Below, one piece after another: positions 7,633 to 16,540 of a stretch of 64,000 nt of DNA. Position numbers and translations under genes: made by a program. How positions within the stretch are numbered: position 1 is the first letter of the stretch; every line of letters starts with the position of its first letter. The DNA comes from Flavobacterium sp. HSC-32F16 (lineage in GTDB: Bacteria > Bacteroidota > Bacteroidia > Flavobacteriales > Flavobacteriaceae), in the NCBI RefSeq assembly GCF_024171645.1, contig NZ_JALKAC010000004.1, positions 248,001-312,000 on the forward strand. Reading direction: 5' to 3'. The notes under the pieces were generated by a model. That model was not told the DNA's origin and did no database searches. It worked only from the letters and a program-made list of their open reading frames with translations.

Positions 7633-10600
7633 TTATTTTACAGGAATATAAATATCAAAGGCGGCACCTTTATTTTGTTCTCCCTTTGCGGTTATGATCC
7701 CGTTGTGGTTTTCGACTATTTTTTTTACGATTGCCAAACCAATTCCGGTTCCGTTGTAATGATCTCTTCCATGCAGACGCTGGAAAACATCAAATATTTT
7801 TTTACTGTATTGCGGTTCAAAACCAATTCCGTTGTCAGATATTTTAATATGACAATACTGGGTTTCACTTTCTAAAGTTTTTTCTTCAAAGTTTGAACCT
7901 TTTGCAATTTCACTTTCAATTTTTATTAAAGCCGGAACATCAGGTTTTGAAAATTTAAGCGAATTACTAATCAGATTATAAAGCAATTGTCTAAACTGAA
8001 ACGGAATAATACTTACATCGGCAATTTCATTGCTTTCGATCACGGCATTTTTTTGTTCCAGTTCTTCGCGTAAATCTTCTTTAACCTCTTCAATTATAGC
8101 TGAAAGATTTGTTTTTTCGAATGTCCTTTCCTGAATGTTAGTTCTTGAATATGACAGTAAATCGTTAATCAAAGTCTGCATACGTTTGGCCGCGTTTTGC
8201 ATTCTCTGAAATTTATCTTTTCCGGAATCAGATAAATTTTCAAATTCTTTCTCAATAATCTGCGAAGCAAAAGTTTGAATTTTTCGAAGCGGTTCCTGCA
8301 AATCGTGACTGGAGATATAAGCAAACGACTGAAGTTCCTTGTTCATGTGTTCAAGTTCCGCATTTTTTTGTTCCAGTTCTAATGCGTTTAATTTGATTTT
8401 ATCGTCAGCTCTCTTTTTCTCCGTTAAGTCGTGTGTTACTTTAGAGAAGCCAATAACCTCATTATCTTTATTATGAATAGCTGTAATTACTACACTTGCC
8501 CAAAATAAACTGCCATTTTTGCGCACGCGCCAGCCTTGCTGAACAGCTCTTCCTTTTTCTCTTGCAAACTCAAGTAAAGTACTCGGAAGATTGCTTTTTT
8601 GATCTTCAGGAGTATAAAAAACCCCAAAATATTTTCCGGTAATTTCCTGTGCTTTATAACCTTTAATTTTTTCAGCTCCAACATTCCAGTTTTCAACTAT
8701 TCCGTCGCGGTTTAAGTATAAAATGGCATAATCCTGAACTTCTTCTACCATTAAATGATACCGTTCCTCACTCTTTTTAAGCGATTCGTACATTTGGCTT
8801 AATTCTCGCGTTCTTGCCGTAACCTGTTGTTCTAGTTCATGTGTAAATGCTTTTTCGGTATGAATATCTGTAAAAGCGCCAACCCATTTTACAATTTTAT
8901 TATCGGCGTCTAAAACCGGTTCGCCCAATACGGTATGCCATCTATAGCTTCCGTCTTTTCTTAAGATCCTTACATCCGATCTAAAAATCTGTCCCGTATG
9001 TAAACTATGATTCCATATTTTAAAATTTTCTTTAAAATCCTCAGGATGAATCATCGAAATCCATTCAGCATCGGCTGTAGGTTTAATTCCGGTATATTCT
9101 GCCCATTTTCTTGAAGCAAATAAACCAATTCCTTTTTCATCGGTTTCCCAAATTAGCTGCGGAATACTTTCGGTTAAAGAACGAAAACGTTTTTCACTTT
9201 CTGCGATTTTGTTTCGGGCTTCCACCTTTTCGGTTACATCAACAATTGTTGCTCTAATTCCAGAAATGCTGTTATCTGTATCATACATTGGAGCATATTC
9301 AAAATCAATATAAAACAAATGCTCGCCATCGTCGCCATTTATTAAAATAGGAGACTCTATTTCAGAATGTACTTCCCCCGAAGCATATACTTCATTTAAT
9401 ATCCTGCTGTATTTTTGAGATGACAGTTCAGGGAAAATTTCCAGGAGTTTTTTGCCCTGAACATCGTTTTCTTTTTTCTTCCAGATAGTATTCAATAATG
9501 CTAAATTGGCTATTTCGACCACCATATCGCTGCCTTTCAAGATAGCTTTTGGCACAGGAGACTGCATCACCAGATTACGGAATCTTTTTTCGCTTTGTTC
9601 CAGTTCCTGCTGATGATTTTTTTCGCTTGTAATATCACGTACAGTTCCAATTAACTTGTCGGGATTGTTATCTTCATCATAAAAAACTTTTCCTTTTCCT
9701 TCTACCCAGTGAATTGATTGGTCCGGCCAGATAATTCTCGCCTCATAATTAAGGTTTCCAGATAAAATTGCTTTTTTAAAAGCTGCATTGCGAATTTGCA
9801 TATCATCCGGATGTAAATGCTGCAGTAACTCTTCGTGCGACAAAACAATGTGTTCCTTATAATTGCCGATAATCTCTAAATATCTGAGAGAATAGTGAAG
9901 TTCACCCGTTTTTACATTTAAATCCCAAGTTCCTAATTCGCTGGCTTCAACAATTATATTTAAACGATCCTCGTTTTGTTCGATTTTTTTGCGGGCTTCC
10001 ACTTTTTCACTTACTTCGGTTACGGTAACAATAATTCCGGTTATTTGACCATCTTCTTCTCTAAGCGGATAATACAGAAAATCAAAATACCAGATTCCGT
10101 GTTTCCCATATCGGTTTAAAGGAACCGGAACTTCATTTCCGTGATACGGAATACCGGTTTTTAAAACATTTTGTAATAATGAATCTACCGCTTCTTTTAC
10201 TTCTGGAATAGAATCAAATAAAGGTTTTCCAATAAAAAGACTTTCTTCTCTGTCTACTAATTTTAAATAAGCTTCGTTTGCCGATTCTACAATATAATCT
10301 GTTCCGCGCAGAATTGTAATTCCAAGTGGTGCCTGTTTTACAGTATTACGGAAACGTTTGTCGGCGATTTCAATTTTTTTGGATGCCAAAAGTAAATCCG
10401 TAACATCGGCAGCAGTATTCATTACAGCATATACCTTTCCATTTGTATCAAATAAAGGCGTAAAACTATAATTGAAATAAAAAGTTTCGAGTTTATTATT
10501 GATTGTTAAATCAATGCGGGCATTTTTATTATGAAAAGATTTTCCCGTGTCAAAAACACTTTCGACCTGTTCAAAAACCGATTGACTATTTAGTTCCGGC

Positions 10601-11655
10601 AGAATTTCCCGATATGATTTTCCAATTACATCATTTCCTTTTCCCCAAACTTGAATAATAGAATCATTAGCGAGTTCAATACGCATTTCTTCTTTTCCCA
10701 CATAAACACCAATAGGAAAAGGAGCGTTTTCTACCATCTGTCTGATTTTTTGTTCGCTTTCCTGTAATTTTGATCGGGCTTCAACCTGATCTGTAACTTC
10801 AATTGCAATTGCTGCAACTCCTGAAATAGTACCGTTGCAGTCTGTTAAGGCTTCATATACAAAATTGACATACGTATGTTCTGTTTTTCCATTTCGAGAA
10901 AGCTGTACCAAACGTTCATTGGCAATAAATTTTTTTCCGGTTGAATAAACGTTCTGAATAAGTTCTTCTAAACCCTGATCTTTAATTTCGGGTAAAACAT
11001 CAAAAATCGATTTGTTGAGAACTTTTTCTGAAGTCGTTCCCCAGAGCTGTATCATTTTTTCGTTGGCAATTTCTACGACATGGTTTTTTCCTCGGAAAAC
11101 ACACATTGCAACCGGTGCCTGTATGATATTGTTTTTAAACCGCTCATTATTTTCTTTTAAAATATCGGCTGCTTTTTTCTTTGCAGTAGTTTCAATTACC
11201 GTTATTAAAATACCGCCAACTTTGCCATTTTCTATTTTTATGGGAGAATAAGAAAAATCAAAATAACAGGTTTCAATAACACCATTTCGGTTTAGCGGAA
11301 TAACGAAGTCCGGAAAATTAATTGATTTTCCATTCATAACCTCATTAAACATGGGCTGTGTAATATGCCATATTTCCGAAAATATCTTATCGGGAGAATT
11401 TCCCAAAGCATCAGGATGTTTGTCTGACCCGATTATTTTGCAAAAAGCATCATTGTATAATTGCGTAAATTCATTTCCCCAGGCAATATACATTCCAAAA
11501 GGATTATTGAGTATTACCGATGTTAAAGTACGAAGACTTTGAGGCCAGTTTTCAGGATCACCTATGGGGGTTTTGCTCCAGTCTTTGGAACGTATTAATT
11601 CGCCCATTTCTCCGCCGTCGGCTAGAAAATAATGTTCCTTATTGGCATGGCTCAT
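7633..11655 (-). CDS. Multi-PAS sensor histidine kinase (eight PAS domains)
   Basis: A 1340-residue soluble kinase with no signal peptide or membrane helix. About eight consecutive PAS domains of about 125 residues fill residues 30-1080. Several share the same opening (NAPFPIGVYVGKEEMRIELA, QAPLGITILRGTDYIVESAN, QSPVPKAILKGSDMVVEIAN), which suggests internal duplication. The seventh has LTESIPQLIWETDEKG and the eighth EEVQDYAILYLNRDGIVENW. A coiled coil leads to HisKA with phosphoacceptor His1117 in YISSHDLQEPLRK. The HATPase shows LYNLISNSLKFS, ISDNGIGFE and GTGIGLAIVKKIVENH. It is 11 bases downstream of a single-domain response regulator, its probable partner. Signals are unknown; PAS domains can bind haem, flavin or small molecules. 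Confidence 0.92.
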   Translation of the reverse strand: MSHANKEHYFLADGGEMGELIRSKDWSKTPIGDPENWPQSLRTLTSVILNNPFGMYIAWGNEFTQLYNDAFCKIIGSDKHPDALGNSPDKIFSEIWHITQPMFNEVMNGKSINFPDFVIPLNRNGVIETCYFDFSYSPIKIENGKVGGILITVIETTAKKKAADILKENNERFKNNIIQAPVAMCVFRGKNHVVEIANEKMIQLWGTTSEKVLNKSIFDVLPEIKDQGLEELIQNVYSTGKKFIANERLVQLSRNGKTEHTYVNFVYEALTDCNGTISGVAAIAIEVTDQVEARSKLQESEQKIRQMVENAPFPIGVYVGKEEMRIELANDSIIQVWGKGNDVIGKSYREILPELNSQSVFEQVESVFDTGKSFHNKNARIDLTINNKLETFYFNYSFTPLFDTNGKVYAVMNTAADVTDLLLASKKIEIADKRFRNTVKQAPLGITILRGTDYIVESANEAYLKLVDREESLFIGKPLFDSIPEVKEAVDSLLQNVLKTGIPYHGNEVPVPLNRYGKHGIWYFDFLYYPLREEDGQITGIIVTVTEVSEKVEARKKIEQNEDRLNIIVEASELGTWDLNVKTGELHYSLRYLEIIGNYKEHIVLSHEELLQHLHPDDMQIRNAAFKKAILSGNLNYEARIIWPDQSIHWVEGKGKVFYDEDNNPDKLIGTVRDITSEKNHQQELEQSEKRFRNLVMQSPVPKAILKGSDMVVEIANLALLNTIWKKKENDVQGKKLLEIFPELSSQKYSRILNEVYASGEVHSEIESPILINGDDGEHLFYIDFEYAPMYDTDNSISGIRATIVDVTEKVEARNKIAESEKRFRSLTESIPQLIWETDEKGIGLFASRKWAEYTGIKPTADAEWISMIHPEDFKENFKIWNHSLHTGQIFRSDVRILRKDGSYRWHTVLGEPVLDADNKIVKWVGAFTDIHTEKAFTHELEQQVTARTRELSQMYESLKKSEERYHLMVEEVQDYAILYLNRDGIVENWNVGAEKIKGYKAQEITGKYFGVFYTPEDQKSNLPSTLLEFAREKGRAVQQGWRVRKNGSLFWASVVITAIHNKDNEVIGFSKVTHDLTEKKRADDKIKLNALELEQKNAELEHMNKELQSFAYISSHDLQEPLRKIQTFASQIIEKEFENLSDSGKDKFQRMQNAAKRMQTLINDLLSYSRTNIQERTFEKTNLSAIIEEVKEDLREELEQKNAVIESNEIADVSIIPFQFRQLLYNLISNSLKFSKPDVPALIKIESEIAKGSNFEEKTLESETQYCHIKISDNGIGFEPQYSKKIFDVFQRLHGRDHYNGTGIGLAIVKKIVENHNGIITAKGEQNKGAAFDIYIPVK

Positions 11656-11666
11656 TAAAAAATAAT

Positions 11667-12116
11667 TTAAGGTTGAATTATAAAATGTGCCCGCGCGGGT
11701 TGCTGGAAATTATTTTCGGATGCTGTAATAAGTGCATTTTCTATTACTGATTTTAATTTTGAAAAATCACCTGGTTTGCGAATATAAAATGTTGCACCCT
11801 TGTCGTACATAACATCTACAATTTCACTGTCGAGAGAAGTAGAAAAAATAACTATCGGAAAATCTTTTAGATTTTCAATTTGTCTGATTTCTGCAAGACA
11901 TTCAGAGCCGTTTTTTCTTGGCATATTCAGATCCAGAAAAAGTAAATCAGGCAAATCGTTTCCAGATTTAGCTGCCAGAAAATCCATTAATTGAACCCCG
12001 TCATTTACAGTTACAAGAGTTGTAGCCACTGATAATTCTTCTAAAGCTTCTTCAAAGAAAGAGCAGTCGTCGTCGTCGTCGTCAGCTAATAAAATGTTGT
12101 AAATCTGTTTGTTCAT
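11667..12116 (-). CDS. Single-domain response regulator (Rcp1-like receiver)
   Basis: A 149-residue receiver domain without an output domain. The acidic pocket lies in ILLADDDDDDC (six Asp, residues 12-17), the phosphoacceptor is Asp62 in LFLDLNMPRKNG, the switch Ser is in IVIFSTS, and the conserved Lys is in YIRKPGD. This form is typical of phosphorelay intermediates next to phytochrome- or PAS-type kinases. The kinase gene follows after 11 bases. The Asp run is encoded by six GTC repeats on the plus strand. Confidence 0.88.
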   Translation of the reverse strand: MNKQIYNILLADDDDDDCSFFEEALEELSVATTLVTVNDGVQLMDFLAAKSGNDLPDLLFLDLNMPRKNGSECLAEIRQIENLKDFPIVIFSTSLDSEIVDVMYDKGATFYIRKPGDFSKLKSVIENALITASENNFQQPARAHFIIQP

Positions 12117-12437
12117 TCAGTATAAAATATTTTGATATTCTGCTTATTATTCAAAAAATTAAAGCAAAAAAGGATTGTTTTCTGCTAAGATAAAATTAAT
12201 TTCGGCAGTATAATTAAATAAATAACCTTAAAATTAACTTATTTAATTGATAATTTATAAACATTAAGTCGAATAGTTTTATTTACGAAATTTTTGTAAG
12301 TAAAGTTTTTATTTTTTCACCAAAGATGAGAATCGCATCAACTCTAAAGAAAGAGCATACAATTTTCGGTTCAATTTTACGTTTTTATAATTTACGGCAT
12401 TACTTCGCCACAACAAAAATCCCTTATTTTACTATAG

Positions 12438-12491
12438 TTTACACACTAAAAACTGTATAAACATTCTACAAAGTGTAAATTTTTTACACAC
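12438..12491. promoter_or_regulatory. TTTACACAC direct and inverted repeats upstream of the glycosyltransferase
   Basis: TTTACACAC occurs at 12438-12446 and 12483-12491. The second copy is also the right arm of an inverted repeat GTGTAAA (12473-12479) - TTTACAC (12483-12489). The cluster ends directly before the -7 element, the expected place for a regulator site. Confidence 0.45.
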
Positions 12492-12493
12492 AA

Positions 12494-12501
12494 TATTTTT
12501 G
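12494..12501 (+). promoter_or_regulatory. Candidate -7 element TATTTTTG
   Basis: Matches TAnnTTTG 88 bases before the glycosyltransferase start. The -33 position falls inside the GTGTAAA repeat and has no TTTG, so the promoter may depend on an activator. Confidence 0.45.
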
Positions 12502-12588
12502 TGCTAAAAACGTAAAACGCTTAAAGTCAGTTTAAAAACTAAATGGCACGTCGCTTGCAAATTGGAAAGTGTCACTCTTTAATTTTTT

Positions 12589-14103
12589 ATGTTGTTTAAT
12601 CTGCAAACTAAAAAAAAGAGATCATTTGATAAAAGCCATTTTAGAGAATTAATAAACAAACAGGACATGGAAAGCGAAACAATTATCTCGAAACAATTTT
12701 ATGCAGGCAGTAATACAGCCGACGTACAAATAAGCCCATCTATTTTTAAAATCAACAATAATTCAACAAAAAAACATATAGAAAGACCAAAAAGTGCTTT
12801 CGGATTTATGGTTCTTGCAGGAACATTTTTATTACTGCTTGCAGGAGCATTTTTAGTTTTTCAATTTCAGCCTGATTTTGATCAGCTTCATTTAGAGAGA
12901 TTAAATTCTACAGGAGGAATTATATTTCTTGCAGTTACTATAGCATTATTCGTTTTTAAAGGCGGAATGTTTATGTACAATTTATTTCTTTATTTCAAAT
13001 ACAAACCAATCGAATCAGTATCTGATGAATTACTTCCAACTTGTACGGTAATTGTTCCGGCTTATAACGAAGGAAAATTAGTTTACGAAACCTTAATGAG
13101 TTTAGCCGATAGTGATTTCCCTGCACATAAATTAGAGCTTTTAGCCATTGATGATGGTAGTAAAGACGATACTTGGTACTGGATTCAACAAGCAAAAATT
13201 AAATTAGGAGACAGAGTTTCAATCTTTCAACAACCGCAGAATAAAGGAAAACGTCACGCATTATACCGTGGATTTAACTTAGGAAAAGGTGAAATTTTTG
13301 TAACAGTTGATAGTGATTCAATTGTAAAAAAAGATACTTTAAGAAATTTAGTAAGTCCATTTATTGTAGATGAAAAATGTGGTGCTGTTGCCGGGAATGT
13401 TCAGGTTTTGAACAATGAAAAAGCAATTTTACCAAAAATGTTAAACGTAAGTTTTGTAATGAGTTTTGAATTCATGCGTTCTGCAGAAAGTTCACTAGGA
13501 TCTGTACTTTGTACTCCGGGAGCTTTAGCAGCTTACAAAAGAAATGCTGTTTTTGCCTGTCTTCCAGAATGGATCGACCAGACTTTTATGGGAAAACCTT
13601 CAGATATTGGTGAAGACCGCGCAATGACCAATATGATATTAAAACAAGGACACCATGTATTGTTTCAACGTAATGCATATGTTTTAACAAACGTTCCTGA
13701 AGATTATAAAGGACTGTACAAAATGTTTATTAGATGGGGAAGAAGTAATGTTCGTGAAAACATTATGATGGCAAAATACGTTTGGAAAGATTTTAGAAAA
13801 GAATCTAAAGTTGGAGCAAGATTATTGTTTACAGAACAATCTTTAAGAATCATCATGACGTATCCGTTCTTTATTTTCATGCTTTATTTTGTGGCAGTGC
13901 ATCCATTATTATTTATCAGCTCTGCGCTGTTAGGAATATTAATTGTATCAAGCTTTTCAGTATTGTTTTATGCAAAAAGATATTCATTTTCAGAAGCTTT
14001 CTGGGCATATTCATATAGTGTTTTTTACACTTTCGGATTGTTTTGGATCGCTCCATATTCAATCATTACAGCTCACAAAAGAGGCTGGCTGACTCGAGGT
14101 TAA
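12589..14103 (+). CDS. Membrane family 2 glycosyltransferase (HasA/NodC/PgaC-like)
   Basis: A 504-residue processive-type glycosyltransferase. Two N-terminal transmembrane helices (about 65-85 and 105-135) precede the catalytic GT2 domain. Visible motifs are TVIVPAYNEG (nucleotide-sugar binding), LAIDDGSKDD (first Asp), VTVDSDSIV (DxD metal site), IGEDRAMT (catalytic base region) and IRWGRSN, a variant of the Q/RxxRW acceptor motif. About four helices follow from residue 410. Such enzymes polymerise a beta-linked polysaccharide from UDP-sugars and extrude it. It stands alone with its own promoter region and terminator. The N-terminus is uncertain, since an ATG at 12667 (MESETII) would also work. 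The polymer made is unknown. Confidence 0.85.
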   Translation: MLFNLQTKKKRSFDKSHFRELINKQDMESETIISKQFYAGSNTADVQISPSIFKINNNSTKKHIERPKSAFGFMVLAGTFLLLLAGAFLVFQFQPDFDQLHLERLNSTGGIIFLAVTIALFVFKGGMFMYNLFLYFKYKPIESVSDELLPTCTVIVPAYNEGKLVYETLMSLADSDFPAHKLELLAIDDGSKDDTWYWIQQAKIKLGDRVSIFQQPQNKGKRHALYRGFNLGKGEIFVTVDSDSIVKKDTLRNLVSPFIVDEKCGAVAGNVQVLNNEKAILPKMLNVSFVMSFEFMRSAESSLGSVLCTPGALAAYKRNAVFACLPEWIDQTFMGKPSDIGEDRAMTNMILKQGHHVLFQRNAYVLTNVPEDYKGLYKMFIRWGRSNVRENIMMAKYVWKDFRKESKVGARLLFTEQSLRIIMTYPFFIFMLYFVAVHPLLFISSALLGILIVSSFSVLFYAKRYSFSEAFWAYSYSVFYTFGLFWIAPYSIITAHKRGWLTRG

Positions 14104-14140
14104 GAAAAATTTCCACTACTACTATTTTATATTAATCCTG

Positions 14141-14172
14141 AAAAACTCCTGTTCCACTAAGCAGGAGTTTTT
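14141..14172. terminator. Terminator overlapping the 3' end of the convergent gene
   Basis: AAAAACTCCTG (14141-14151), a 10-base loop, then CAGGAGTTTTT with further T. It terminates the plus-strand glycosyltransferase. The minus-strand gene has its stop codon in the loop and its last codons in the right arm, so one hairpin serves both. Confidence 0.85.
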
Positions 14173-14546
14173 TTATGGTTTTGTTTTTGCCAAATAAAAA
14201 CAGAAAAAGCATTCAGGAAAGCCAGAATCCATAAAGCAGGACTAGTGAAAAAACTTTCGTAACTTCTTCCGTTTGGAATTTCCACAAAAGGAACGGTAAT
14301 AATTATATCCAGAAACAAAGCCGTAAGGGACATTATGATGCCAAGCTGTAAACCACTCATTTGATAGTTTTTAAAATAATAAAACTTTGCCGAACCAATG
14401 GCAAAAAATACAATCCAGATTGACACCATAAAGGACTGCCAGAAAAATGAATCTTTTACAAATAGAGTTTGTTCTAAAATATAAAAAGACAAACTAACTG
14501 CAATCCAAACCATAATACCCGAAAAAATGGCTCTGATATATTTCAT
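14157..14546 (-). CDS. Four-helix membrane protein (DUF5367-like)
   Basis: A 129-residue protein starting MKYIRAIFSGIMVWIAVSLS. Four hydrophobic helices at roughly 5-25, 35-55, 65-90 and 100-120 make up nearly all of it. The start and helix layout resemble the small DUF5367 membrane family, for which no function is known. The ATG at 14546 lies 4 bases after the stop of the upstream reductase gene; an ATG at 14564 would overlap that gene. It is the last gene of a minus-strand unit with the NmrA-like reductase and probably the AraC regulator. Confidence 0.7.
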   Translation of the reverse strand: MKYIRAIFSGIMVWIAVSLSFYILEQTLFVKDSFFWQSFMVSIWIVFFAIGSAKFYYFKNYQMSGLQLGIIMSLTALFLDIIITVPFVEIPNGRSYESFFTSPALWILAFLNAFSVFIWQKQNHKKTPA

Positions 14547-14550
14547 CGTC

Positions 14551-15381
14551 TTAATTTTCAGCATTCCAAATTCCAGTTTTGGCTGTTTCTTCCGCGTAAG
14601 CGCTAAAATCTTTCGCCTTTCTTCCCAAAACTTTTTCGATATCTGAAGTAACGTTTGAGTTTCTTCCGTCTAAAACCTGTTCAAAAAGATAATTTACCAG
14701 CCAGATATGATCATCAGGAACCTGATATTCTTTCAGCATCTGCGTATATTCTTCTAAACTTAAACCCTGAAAAGTGATGTTTTTACCGCTGGCATTTGCA
14801 ATTTCATTTACAGCATCTTTAAAAGTTAATAATCTTGGTCCCGTTAATTCGTATGTTTTTCCGTTATGACTTTCGTCTAAAAGGGCAGCTGTTACTACAT
14901 CGGCAATATCATCGGCATCCGTAAAAGGCTCAAGTGCTTCTGCTCTTGGCAAAGCAACAACTCCATAAAGAATTGGATCTAAGAAAAAGCTTTCGCTGAA
15001 ATTTTGATTGAACCAGCTCGCACGGATAATCGTCCAGTTTTTGGCATTTTTCTTTACAATGTCTTCGCAAACCTGTGCTTCTTTTTCGCCTCTGCCGGAA
15101 AGTAAAACTATTTTTTGCACGCCCGATTTTACAGCAATTTTAGTGAAGTTTTCTATCGCTTCTGCCGCAAAAGGAACAGCTAAATCTGGTTGAAACGTGA
15201 TATAAACCGTGTCAATATCTTTTACGACATTTTCCCAGGTTTCAGGATTTTCCCAGTCAAATGGAATTTTTTCGTTTCGGGAACCTAATCGAATTTCAAC
15301 TTCAGGGTTATTTTCTAATCTCGTTACAACTCTGCGCCCTGTTTTTCCATTAGAGCCCAGAACTAAAATTTTCTTTTTCAT
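14551..15381 (-). CDS. NmrA-family NAD(P)-binding protein
   Basis: A 276-residue atypical short-chain dehydrogenase. The N-terminal Rossmann motif is ILVLGSNGKTGRRVV (GxxGxxG), followed by RLGSR at the end of strand 2, where NADP-preferring members carry Arg. VQKIVLLSGRGEKE and WTIIRASWFNQNF match the NmrA/NAD(P)H-binding family layout in which the Tyr/Lys catalytic pair is absent. Members act as redox sensors or as reductases of quinone-like substrates. It lies 72 bases downstream of an AraC-type regulator on the same strand, which likely controls it, and 4 bases before the small membrane-protein gene. Confidence 0.8.
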   Translation of the reverse strand: MKKKILVLGSNGKTGRRVVTRLENNPEVEIRLGSRNEKIPFDWENPETWENVVKDIDTVYITFQPDLAVPFAAEAIENFTKIAVKSGVQKIVLLSGRGEKEAQVCEDIVKKNAKNWTIIRASWFNQNFSESFFLDPILYGVVALPRAEALEPFTDADDIADVVTAALLDESHNGKTYELTGPRLLTFKDAVNEIANASGKNITFQGLSLEEYTQMLKEYQVPDDHIWLVNYLFEQVLDGRNSNVTSDIEKVLGRKAKDFSAYAEETAKTGIWNAEN

Positions 15382-15453
15382 ATCAATAGTTTTTTAAATG
15401 ATTATTGATACAAAGCTGCATGGATTAAAAAGAAATCATTTGTCGCAAAAGAA

Positions 15454-16332
15454 TTATGATTTGTTTGAAAAGAATTGCTGTTTTACTTCATTTGGACGCA
15501 TTCCGAATTTTTTATGGAAGGCATTCGAAAACGAACTCAAACTTTCGTAACCCACTTCCCAAGCCGATTCCTGAACTGTTTTTTCACTTTCGCGGAGTAA
15601 TTCATACGCTTTATTTAATCGTTCTTCCTGAACATATTTAAAAACCGGAATTCCAAAAAGTTCCTTGAAATTCTTCTTCAGTTTATTACTGTTGAGGCCA
15701 ACCATTTGCGACAATTGCGTTATAGAAGGTGGTGTAGAATAATTAATGGTAACAATTTCTTTGGCCTGGAAAAGTTTGTTTTTATCTGTTTCAGACAAAT
15801 CCGATTTTTTCTCAGAAGCTAAAAGTGCGTAGAAATGTGCCAGAAGTTCGTTAACCTGACTTTTTAAAAACAATAAACGTGTATTTCCGGTATAGTGTGT
15901 ATTGAATATTTTTTGAACTGCCAATTGCATTTCGAGTGTCATATAAAATGACGGACCTTTTACAAAATGCTCTTTCGGATTTAATAATTGCGGTAAATGA
16001 CTTTCGAAAATCTCTTTTTCGGCTTGGGGCAATGAATTGAGATTTTTGAGTTTAGTAAAAATACTAATGGATTGTAAAGGGGTATCGGGTTCAATTTTAT
16101 GTGAGAATTCGACTTTTTGGTTTCCAAAAAAACAAATAGCCAACCCTGTTGTATTCACTAAATATTTTGTCTGTTTATTGTGTTTAATCTCTAACTCAAC
16201 ATTTCCCGAACCATAAAAAGCAAAACCCAGCGCATCGCCGTCGATTTCACATTTTTGAACAATTGTTTTTGTAGTATTCGAATGCTCGATTAAAACAATG
16301 CAATCATGTAATTCTAGAATATCTGTCGTCAT
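15454..16332 (-). CDS. AraC-family transcriptional regulator
   Basis: A 292-residue regulator. Residues 1-190 form a ligand-binding/dimerisation part without a recognisable cupin signature. Residues about 195-290 carry two helix-turn-helix units: ITQLSQMVGLNSNKLKKNFK for the first, and VQESAWEVGYESLSSFSNAF with the closing KKFGMRPNEVKQQF for the second. This matches the AraC/XylS DNA-binding domain. It precedes the NmrA-like reductase gene by 72 bases on the same strand and is probably its regulator. The inducer is unknown. Confidence 0.88.
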   Translation of the reverse strand: MTTDILELHDCIVLIEHSNTTKTIVQKCEIDGDALGFAFYGSGNVELEIKHNKQTKYLVNTTGLAICFFGNQKVEFSHKIEPDTPLQSISIFTKLKNLNSLPQAEKEIFESHLPQLLNPKEHFVKGPSFYMTLEMQLAVQKIFNTHYTGNTRLLFLKSQVNELLAHFYALLASEKKSDLSETDKNKLFQAKEIVTINYSTPPSITQLSQMVGLNSNKLKKNFKELFGIPVFKYVQEERLNKAYELLRESEKTVQESAWEVGYESLSSFSNAFHKKFGMRPNEVKQQFFSNKS

Positions 16333-16486
16333 AATTGAGGTTGAGGTTAGAATAAAAAGCTTGAAAAGTTACTATTTATTTTTTAAACCAATATTTTTTA
16401 AAAGAATGATTTTTGGTTTTTTGTGAAACGGAATGTCTTGTTTTTACTTGATTTTTAATGTTTTGTAAAAAATAAATTTAAAAAAG

Positions 16487-16518
16487 CTTGTTTTTTAAGA
16501 CCGATCGGTCTAAATTTG
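16487..16518 (+). promoter_or_regulatory. TetR-gene promoter with embedded operator AGACCGATCGGTCT
   Basis: A -33-like CTTG (16487-16490) is followed after 20 bases by the -7 element TAAATTTG (16511-16518). A perfect 14-bp palindrome AGACCGATCGGTCT (16498-16511) fills the spacer. A bound repressor would block RNA polymerase, the classic TetR autorepression layout. Confidence 0.85.
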
Positions 16519-16540
16519 CAGTGTCAAAATGAAAAAGATC

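Larger units (their letters stand above)
12117..12588. other. Intergenic region between divergent genes, no gene seen
   Basis: A 472-base AT-rich gap between the response regulator (minus) and the glycosyltransferase (plus). It holds a plus-strand -7 element (12494-12501) and TTTACAC-type repeats (12438-12491). No coding frame or structured RNA could be supported. Confidence 0.6.
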
